Program-made: the position numbers and the translations under genes
Part shown: positions 53,223 to 61,526 of the stretch, one piece after another
Layout: every line of letters begins with the position of its first letter
How positions within the stretch are numbered: the first letter of the stretch is position 1
Notes under the pieces: model-generated
What the model was told of the DNA's origin: nothing
The model's database searches: none
Seen by the model: the letters and a program-made list of their open reading frames with translations, nothing else
Origin: Choristoneura fumiferana
Lineage: Eukaryota; Arthropoda; Insecta; Lepidoptera; Tortricidae
Direction of reading: 5' to 3'
Assembly: GCF_025370935.1 (NCBI RefSeq)
Contig: NC_133472.1
Location: forward strand, 31,643,804-31,707,803
Length of the DNA stretch: 64,000 nt

Positions 53223-53639
53223 AGTTTCTATGGGCGTGTACACAAAAACAGGGCCGGTATTTCCATGTCGGTGTTATCCGAGCTGGGGGTTGCGCCAAAG
53301 TTCATATAAAATTGCAAATTGGATTATTGAAACTTCGAAAACGTATCTCATACAATTTTACATCCTAATGATCATTATACATTTTTATTTTAGATAATAA
53401 TCATTGAAACTCCAAATTTATTATACTCATAATGTCATTCAACATAAATACCTCTATTACTACAATTTATGTATATATCATTATTCAACATAGGTATCGA
53501 TTTCAGGCAGTAACATTTGGTATTATATATACATATTATAAAACGTAAGTACATTTGTTTATTCCTAATCTATCCATACATAATTGCAAGTAAATTCAAA
53601 ATAAGAAACTAAGAAAAACTAAAAAGCCAGGAAAGCCAG
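53223..53639. other. Intergenic DNA, no feature recognised
   Basis: AT-rich between the split MITE and the minisatellite. Only short incidental frames. Confidence 0.5.
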
Positions 53640-53880
53640 TTAGGTTAGAATTGGGACCTTCACAAAATCTAAATGCTGCTAAAAAATGGGTTAGGTTAGG
53701 TTTGAACTGTGCCCCTTACGGAACCGAAATCCTGCCAGAAAAGTGGGTTAGATTAGGTTAAAAATGCGACACAGAACCGAAATACTTCCAGAAAAGTGGG
53801 CTAGGTTAGAACTGCGACCCTCACAGAACCGAAATCCTGCCAGAAGTGGGTTAGGTTAAGTTAGAACTGTGATGATTATA
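53640..53880. repeat. Minisatellite with TTAGGTTAGG and a CCGAAATCCTGCCAGAA core
   Basis: About four imperfect units of roughly 55-65 bp. Each has GGGTTAGGTTAG (or a variant), an AACTGTGACC/AACTGCGACC segment, CACAGAACCGAAATCCTGCC and AGAAAAGTGG. TTAGG is the arthropod telomere unit, but here it is only a short part of a longer repeat. Confidence 0.8.
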
Positions 53881-53996
53881 TGAAGTAAGTTTATAATAAA
53901 GAAATTCTCCCAAATAACATTATGGGTATATATAAAATCTCAATGTTGACATTATGAGTAAAAAAATCGAAATAAGTATGTATCGGATTCGCGCTG

Positions 53997-54109
53997 TCAT
54001 CGTTCATCCACCATTACCTCTCATATTTCGTTTTCTAGAATTTTTTTACCGTACAACGGCAAAACCTACTAGACACTGGCAAAATTGTCCTCCAATGGAC
54101 AGAGCCATA
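53997..54109. repeat. Dispersed 112-bp repeat, copy 2
   Basis: Same orientation as 5273-5384, with a handful of substitutions and one-base indels (for example AAAACCTACTAGACAC against AAAACTACTAGACCC). Confidence 0.75.
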
Positions 54110-54136
54110 TTTTTCTAAAAAACCAACCAAGTATGC

Positions 54137-54298
54137 ATTATCATTTAACGTTAAATCGGTTTGACAGTTGGTAACGTTACCACTTTTTAACGGTATTTAA
54201 AGCCCTGCAGTCAAGACAAGCTCTATTGTTTGTAATTGAGTCCGTTTTACGCGATGAAAGTTGACGAGATTAAAATTTATTTTGTTAGTTTTATAAAA
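54137..54298. repeat. 162-bp direct repeat, left copy
   Basis: ATTATCATTTAACGTTAAAT through GGTAACGTTACCACTTTTTA, GCCCTGCAGTCAAG, CGCGATGAAAGTTGACGAGA and TAGTTTTATAAAA. The right copy at 55114-55276 differs at only a few positions. Confidence 0.92.
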
Positions 54299-54482
54299 GC
54301 TACATATTAGTAATCTGTGCAAGTATGTATCATTATGAACAATGTAGGTAGTAGTAAAAATAATTATTTTAAAAATATATAACAAATAATTTTCGGAGAA
54401 ATGATGAATATGATTACAAAGCGGTATTATTTTAAATAATCGAATAAAAAATTGTATATGAAATGAGCCAATATGGACCCAG

Positions 54483-54612
54483 CAGAGCTACTACGAAACT
54501 CGATACTCGAAGTTCGTATCGTACCGTTCCTCTCGCTCTCGTATTAAATAGTATGAGTGCCAGAGGGACCGCACGACACGAACTTCGAGTTTCGAGTTGC
54601 ATAGTAGCCCTG
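54483..54612. repeat. MITE (GGCTACTACG family), intact copy
   Basis: CAGAGCTACTACGAAACTCG ... ACTTCGAGTTTCGAGTTGCA, TAGTAGCCCTG. The 130-bp foldback shows the uninterrupted centre CTCGTATTAAATAGTATGAG. It serves as the empty-site reference for the LINE insertion at 51385-53160. Confidence 0.9.
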
Positions 54613-54639
54613 CTGGGCTGGGAGTGTCACCCGCTTTAA

Positions 54640-55176
54640 GCAGTCAAGCAGGGCTTGTTAACGTTACCAAATTCACACTATTAGTAACGTGAAATAACGG
54701 TAAAAATCATAAAAATACCTAGTACCGGTATTAAAATTTAACGTTAATTGATAACTTAACATTATTTAACGTTACCTAATTACCGTTATTTTTACCGGTA
54801 AATTTACTTTACATTGTAGGGCTTGTTAACGTTACCCAATTCACATTATTATAACGATACCGAAGTAACACTATCGGTAATTTTTGCTATGCTACCGAGT
54901 GTTGCCAATTTAGCGCGTGCATACTCGCTCGATAAATAAGGATAATCTGCCATTTAACGTTACCCAAACTTACCGGTAAATAGTAATATAAATACCGTTA
55001 AAATGATTTAACGATACTTTTGAATTAACGTTAATTTAATGAATAGCTGATAACGTTACCATTTTTTATACCGGTAAAAAGTTGTATAAGTAACGGTAAA
55101 TCGTTTAACGTTAATTATCATTTAACGTTAAATCGGTTTGACAGTTGGTAACGTTACCACTTTTTAACGGTATTTA
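54640..55176. repeat. AACGTTA-rich palindromic region
   Basis: At least ten copies of AACGTT (as TTTAACGTTACC, GTTAACGTTACC, TTTAACGTTAATT), plus ACCGGTA words, in about 540 bp. It has no coding potential. The right end merges with the 162-bp duplicate. Confidence 0.8.
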
Positions 55177-55276
55177 AAGCCCTGCAGTCAAGTCAAGCTC
55201 TATTGTTTGTAATTGAGTTCCGTTTTACGCGATGAAAGTTGACGAGATTAAAATTTATCTTGTTAGTTTTATAAAA
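55114..55276. repeat. 162-bp direct repeat, right copy
   Basis: Copy of 54137-54298, offset 977 bp, in the same orientation. Differences include CAAGTCAAGC against CAAGACAAGC and an extra T in GAGTTCCG. Confidence 0.92.
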
Positions 55277-55704
55277 CAATAATATATTTTTAAGTGATTT
55301 GTGTTTCTTATTACGAAATATTTCAAGCTACATGGAGATATTTTTTTTTGTTCTTTCGAGATTCATGTATATTTTTTATAAAATATTGGCCTGAAACGTT
55401 CCTGGCGTGGAATGGAAAAAAAGCAAATGTCACCGTACCTACGCTATCCGAAAAGTACTATAGTAATAATTCATTCAATACCTATTATTTTGTTGAATTT
55501 AATTTTGCCGAATAGCCTAAAAAAAAACTTTTTGCTTCTTGACTTATTTTTAACCCATAATTTCAAGCTCTTTATTGTGACATTATTTATGTAACAAGAT
55601 GGTTAGGTTATGAAATAAATGTGATAACAAATATCGGTGTTAAATATACAGGTTATTGTTAGCGTTATTACTGAAATCCTTGGGATATTGTATAAGCTGT
55701 AATA
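55277..55704 (+). promoter_or_regulatory. Putative 5' region of the thioesterase gene
   Basis: AT-rich sequence before the ATG at 55705. No TATA box, initiator or CpG cluster could be fixed. Included only because it directly precedes the first coding exon. Confidence 0.3.
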
Positions 55705-58700
55705 ATGTCTAGGCTTGGTGCTTTGCACTTAACTAAACCTACTGGTCCCAAGCACACTGCAACTGTTATATTCTTCCATGGATCTGGTAAGACTGTTGTT
55801 TTGTTTTGACTACACATGTTAATTTTAGCCTATCTTATGTGGAAAGGACGAAAAGTCACTTTTTTCAGTAAGTACAAATAATTTACATTATTTCCAGTAC
55901 TTACCTAAACAATTCGGTTTTCTTTGTGATAAGAATAAAAATTTATAAAGATGACCACAATTCTGCCGCCGAAATGCGAAAGGGCATTATTTAACATTTT
56001 GAGAGAAATGTTGAAAGTTTTTTTTGTTTTTAATTTACAAAGAAATAAAGTAAAAATAGTCTTGCAATGTAGTAAAGGCATCACTAAAAAATGGACCTTT
56101 TCATTTCAACATTTTAGACAAGCAGATACAATGTTAGGAAAAATAGGCATATTTTCTGTTATTTATGCCTTTCCATTTTAATATTCAGCATCATTTAACA
56201 TTAAAAATTAAGCACATATAGCCTACATAGACCCTATATTTTTAATAATTATCACTGAAATTAACCTAAAAAGGTTAGTTAAAAAACTAAGCATTTTAAC
56301 CATAACCAAATATGCCTCTGCTTTAATAAATCTAGTATCTAGTAAATCTGAAGTAGTAAATCTATCTCAGGTTTTTGTGCCCTTTGGGCTAAAACAGTAT
56401 TTCCCACAGTATTTCTCCTAGAAATGTACAAAAAATCAGACAGATGCACCTTTTTTCCTGATTCTGAATATGTGTTTAACTCAATTTCACTAAAAATGTT
56501 AGTAGTGCCCCTTTTCGTTATGACGGCAGAATTTATCTTGATCTATGTATGACCAAGAACATGAAAATTCTAATTTGAAATTATTCAGGTTCTTCTTTCA
56601 ATAGCTGCTTGACAGAGAAAATATTTTATCCACATTTACATTTATCTATCAGCAATAATTTGTTGTTTTTGGGCTTTATTTTATATTGCTCCACATCTAG
56701 ATACAAAAACTAACATTAATATTCCCCAAACATGTATGATTGTATGGTAATACTGCCATGCTCAAGCCAAAAGGTATCTATTCAAATCAAATTTAGAGAC
56801 ATAGTCGAAAAACACATTTTTTTTAATCAATTTTCAAACTCGATCTTAAAGTTTGATTTTGTTACTTAGCTACCTTTTAGCTTGAGCATGGCAGAATAGG
56901 TTTTATTACTTCAGAAATTTTGTTTATTTTATTGAGACTTTTCTTCCTACTTTCATCACTGTTGACCACCACAGTGTAAACTTTTACTTACTTATTTGCT
57001 TACAATAACTTGAGTATTGTACTAAATACGAAATAAAACTTTACTAAACAAAAATAATTTCTTAACATTTTCAGGAGATAGCGGTGGAAATATGAAAGAA
57101 TGGGTGCAAATAATGGCAAAGAACTTTGTCTTTCCTCATATCAAAGTGATGTTCCCTACGGCTCCTCTGCAACCTTACTCTCCAAATGGTGGTACCATGA
57201 GTAATGTTTGGTTTGATCGTGCTGGTATATCACCCGATGTTCCTGAAAAAATTGACTCACTATCTGAAATTGAAGTAGAAGTGAAGAATCTCATCCAAAA
57301 TGAAAAACAACTCGGAATACCGAGTAATAGAATAGTTATTGGTAAGTACAGTATATTTTTTTCACAGTTTTCCTAAAGCACATGGTGGTAGAAAGCATCC
57401 TCACATCCTTTTTAACTGCCTTTGTGTCATTGTTGCACTGTTTAACACCAACCAAATCAGCTATTACAATTGTAATAGAATGATTGAAAAAACCTGACTG
57501 CTTTAAAAAGCTAAAAGGAAAAAAAGCAAGTCTAGTTGGCTAGAACTCTGTTAAATAACTTATAGTTCAACAGTCGGGGTCCCATTCAAAATCGTGACCG
57601 GCCCTAAAATGCAGCCTTTTCCTAAAAAGTATTATAACATGTTTGAACAGGCTATTTTATTTAAAACCCATATTGCTACAATACTTACAATTTTTTTTTA
57701 ATTCCCAGTCATATTTCTTTTCACGGATGCCATATTTAAATATTATATGATATTATAACTATACAATCATCCTTTGGGCAGTTGGGTAAAAATACAATTC
57801 AAAGTCAAAATTGTTTATTGGATCTCACATTACAGGCATTAGGATGGAAAATTACAAACTAGGTATACATTATTGTTTTGTTAAGAGAACTTGATGTGTC
57901 TGAAAAGTTTTGTAAAATTTAGTTGAGTAGCAGTCATTTATTATGAGAAGATTTGATATAAATAAAAGATTATGGTCAAGCTAAATGAAACCATTTATTA
58001 TAAAGCTTTCTAATTTATAGCAGCATACCACCTGTAAAGATGGTTTGAAAAAATGTTGTAATTAGCTTTGTTACTGCCACTTTGACTGCATTTTTGAATG
58101 TTGACTGCACTTAACATTATTTCTAATGGAACTATTTTGCAGGTGGGTTCTCAATGGGCGGTGCCTTAACATTGCATGCAGCCTATAGATGGGACAGAAA
58201 TATAGCTGGAGCCTTTGTGATTAGTTCTTTTCTCAATAAAGAGTCTGCTGTCTACCGAGATTTGAAGGCTAATCCTAGTACTGAATGTAAGTTATCATAT
58301 CAATCTATCTCTTTATAATATAGGTAGATGCTGAAGTGAAAACTTCGTTGTTTTAATATTTTTAAGGATACAGTTAGGCTGCATTTCCACCTGAGATGTG
58401 TGAGGATGTGTTGTGAGGAATGTGTTTTTCATGAAACAATAGAAACTCTTCATTTATCTATCCTCGCACAGCGCACATCTGTAATGCAAACAGCTAGGTA
58501 GAGCTTGTTTCTCAAACTATTTGATTTTTGCCCTATAAATATCACTTAATACCAAGAGAAACTTCTCTTGGGAATGTTTTATTGCAATTAGGTATATACA
58601 TTATCTATCTATTCTATATATGTATATAACAAAAAAAAAATTGTGAAATCGGTCCAGCCGTTCCCGCAAAACTCGGGAACACACTCGGGTTCACAATTTT

Positions 58701-59209
58701 TTTTTGTTGCGAAGCCGCGGTCAACAGCTAGTTATATATAAAAATAAATCCCTATTTGCCTTGGTCACTGCATCACGTATGAACGGCTGGACCGATTTCG
58801 CTAATTATTTTTTTGTTGTGTTTGCTATTGTCAGGAGAAGGTTCTTATAAAAGAAGATTTAGAAATTTAAAAAAAAAAACTACACCGGGGGCGAAGCCGC
58901 GGGCACCAGCTAGTGTATTATAGTTTTAAAGAGTGTAATTTTAGAGTACAAGATGTTTGACGTATTGCACATAGTCACACGTCTTTTAGTTTGAAAAAAA
59001 TATATATTGCAGTGCCACCTCTACTTCAATGCCATGGAGACAGTGATGACTTAGTGTATATGCAATGGGGCGAAGCAACATTCAAGGAATTAAGAGCTCT
59101 CGGAGTCCAAGGCCAGTTCCACATCCTTCAGCGATTGGGGCATCAGATCAATAAACGAGGAATGAACTTAGTGAAGGACTTTATTGAAAAACTTTTACCT
59201 GATGTTTGA
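55705..59209 (+). CDS. LYPLAL1: Lysophospholipase-like / acyl-protein thioesterase (LYPLAL1 type), complete
   Basis: A serine hydrolase of the acyl-protein thioesterase family, usually cytosolic and acting on acyl-thioesters or short-chain esters. Coding exons 55705-55786, 57075-57341, 58143-58286 and 59013-59209 have GT/AG ends and consistent phases (1, 1, 1), giving 229 aa against 237 in human LYPLAL1. Exon 1 gives MSRLGALHLTK and the oxyanion segment VIFFHGSGDSG. Exon 2 gives FPHIKVMFPTAPLQPYSPN and VWFDRAGISPD. The nucleophile lies in GGFSMGGALTLHAA (S120). The acid is in CHGDSDDLV (probably D176) and the base in QRLGHQIN (H208). AGAAATAAATG near 59299 contains a poly(A) signal. PTAPLQPYSPNGG fits LYPLAL1 better than APT1/APT2. 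Confidence 0.95.
55787..57074. other. LYPLAL1-type gene, intron 1
   Basis: No exon. GCCATGCTCAAGCCAAAAGG (~56756) and AGCTACCTTTTAGCTTGAGC then ATGGCAG (~56869) form an inverted pair about 125 bp apart, a likely decayed foldback. Confidence 0.55.
57342..58142. other. LYPLAL1-type gene, intron 2
   Basis: No exon. AATTCAAAGTCAAAATTGTTTATTGG (about 57797-57822) reads on the minus strand like a LINE 3' tail. Otherwise unremarkable. Confidence 0.45.
58377..58500. repeat. Foldback MITE (CCACCTGAGATGTG family), copy 4
   Basis: GGCTGCATTTCCACCTGAGA ... TCCTCGCACAGCGCACATCT matches 25331-25461 and 29036-29240. The right end is eroded (GTAATGCAAACAGC). It lies in the third intron of the thioesterase gene. 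Confidence 0.75.
58590..58914 (+). mobile_element. Two Helitron-type 3' ends in tandem
   Basis: GCGAAGCCGCGGTCAACAGC-TAGT (ends 58732) and GCGAAGCCGCGGGCACCAGC-TAGT (ends 58914) have the same orientation and are 182 bp apart. Each has a GC stem ahead of CTAGT. Upstream of each is a GGTCCAGCCGTTC or GGCTGGACCGATTTCG block. This fits two non-autonomous Helitron-like copies inserted next to each other. Confidence 0.65.
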
Positions 59210-60656
59210 GGTTAAATTTTTTGATTGACTGTAAATGTTGGGTGGGATATTATCTGTTTTTACCATTTTTTAGTTTATTTAAGCTATAACAATACAGAAA
59301 TAAATGATTTTGATTTACAAGTAACATCCAAGCTTTAACCAATGCGTCTGGTAATCTCAACTCCGAGAAGTGATATATTCAGCTCCAATATCGGAACCGA
59401 CTCTGCTTCTCGACCCCAACTCGTTTATTGAATCTTATTGTTCCCATTGGGGAATTCAAGTTTTATGTCAGTTTTTGATTCCATGTTGTTACATTTTGTA
59501 ATTTTTTAACAAAATATTAGCAATATAAAACACAGTGTTTGTGTCCTACTCCTAGTTTTTTTTTAATGTTCAAATTTCAAAATAATGAGTGTTGGTATTT
59601 TCGATGCATGCTTTGGCATAGCGAACTGATGAGCGAGCTTGTTCTGTAGCGAAGGCTAAGCGATTCCGATCCGTCCGACTCCGTCGGTACCGAGACCGAG
59701 GTATTGAAGTACCAAATTTCCGATTTACTCGCTTACGGCTCCGTGATAGAATGATAGCGAAGTAAGTCTTGCTCGACCCAATAGGTTGATTAGAGCAGAG
59801 TTAGTAATTCCTCGGAGTCGATAAGATTTGAAATGAGTCGATAAGGGATTCGCATTTTCGCAGAGCAACATAACCGTACACTATGCTACCAGATGTTAGA
59901 CACATCAAGATGAGCTCTGGTTGAGTTCGAAACGCGTCAGTGTAGTGTGGTGGTGGTGATAGATGTTTGTGTGATTTGTGCGTGTTCTTACAGTGTGGAG
60001 GTGGAGGAACTGCATGAACTCGCATATTTTGCATAAACTTACATAACTATCATAAGGTCGCGGTTGAGCAACGAAATTCTTTTAGTTCATAAAAAAATGT
60101 TGGCTTTATTGTGTCTCACACCGATCTCGTAAGGTTAAAAGGTGATCTTTAAAGGCTGGAAGTTGTGCACTAAAACGTAGACCTACTTCTGTTATCTACA
60201 GCTACCAACTTAGTAAAATAAATCATCACATCATGTATGTAAATCAATAGCTCTTGATAGCTTACAACATACCTATGTAGATACATTCTGACTATGTAAT
60301 ATGTGTAATGAATTTTAATTTAATCTTGAGGCAATTGTTATTTAGGATTATATTAAGTGTTAAATTACTATTAGGAAACTAACAAAGTATGTAGATTAGA
60401 TATCTATTGATATAACTATTATTATCTAAATAAAATATTGGTTATAAATAAACTTGTTTTATTGTAATCTGATACTTATGGCAATATCACTTTCGAAACT
60501 ATTTGTTTAACGTGAATAATAAATAATTAATGTAACAAGTAGCTTTTGCGCTACTGGGTAACTAGGTAGTAAATTTTACGATTATTCTACATATAGTAGG
60601 TACTTCATAGTTAAGTGATTATTGAGCAAGCCAATAATAAAACAAAAAACAATTCT
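59210..60656. other. Intergenic DNA, 3' flank of the thioesterase gene
   Basis: No gene recognised. The sequence around 59620-59830 is richer in CGA/TCG words (GATTCCGATCCGTCCGACTC). Short frames here show no family resemblance. Confidence 0.45.
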
Positions 60657-60740
60657 ATACTGAGCGGCAAAAATCTGTACCATCAGAATTTCACTACGAT
60701 ATTATTGTACCTACTGTCAACGGATTCACAAGTAGGTAGG

Positions 60741-60875
60741 TACAGTCACCAGCACCAATATCTGACGCAACAAGCGTGCATAAATATCTGATACGACTCT
60801 ATTTCTAGGGCCGGAAGGACGTGGCAGATATTATTGCACGCTCCGCTGTGGCAGATATTAATGCTGGTAACTGTA
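60741..60875. repeat. MITE (TACAGTCACCAGCACCAATA)
   Basis: TACAGTCACCAGCACCAATA ... GCAGATATTAATGCTGGTAA CTGTA is a foldback with ~20-bp inverted ends. The internal ACGACTCTATTTCTAGGGCC matches 37839-37968. A lone TATACTGAGCGGC end precedes it at 60657. Confidence 0.85.
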
Positions 60876-61526
60876 CTTAGGTATTCCAAATTTCAGCTCA
60901 TTCGAAAAATTAGTTGCTGGTTTAAATAAATAATACATACCTACCTACTCGTACATACATATGTGTGAAGTTAAATTAAAGCTTTAAAACTAACACTGCG
61001 TGCACAAAATCATGCGCAAAATCATAAAAAATCTAGGCGATTGTTCTGTTTGAATGTAATTAATATTATTTTTTATTTAATACCTGCACGAGACGAGATT
61101 ACAAAAGGTTCAGAATACTAATTCTCTTTTTTTACGTTTGTTCTCTGGTCATACCTACATATTTAAATTAACACTTTATTTCTGCGCAGTTCTTTGCATG
61201 GATGGATTACTTACATCCGATGGTTTTAAAAATATAATTTAACGACCTCCATTTATTGAGCTCATTGGATCATTGAGCATGGCCATTTACGCTTATGTGT
61301 AGTGTAGGTACGACACCAAAGAGTATAAGTACCTATGTAGATACGACATTTACGTTTTTAACGTCAGTCAGTAATTTCTCTATACTATATTATTATAACA
61401 TAACAAACAATACTCTCAAAATACTCTTCGGTAAGCAACAAAGAGTATTAGTAAGTTATATGTTGTGGCATACTGATCTTATGATTTGTTTCAGCTGGTA
61501 AAAATAATTTAAAATAGCGCGGCAAA
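60876..61526. other. 5' flank of the SPAG17-like gene
   Basis: AT-rich. TTTGTTTCAG ending at about 61495 could be a splice acceptor for a 5' UTR exon just ahead of the ATG at 61527. No promoter element was fixed. Confidence 0.4.

Noticed and set aside
54137..55276. LTR retrotransposon reading of the paired 162-bp repeats
   Set aside because: No TG...CA termini, primer-binding site, polypurine tract or coding content was seen, and an independent MITE lies between the copies.
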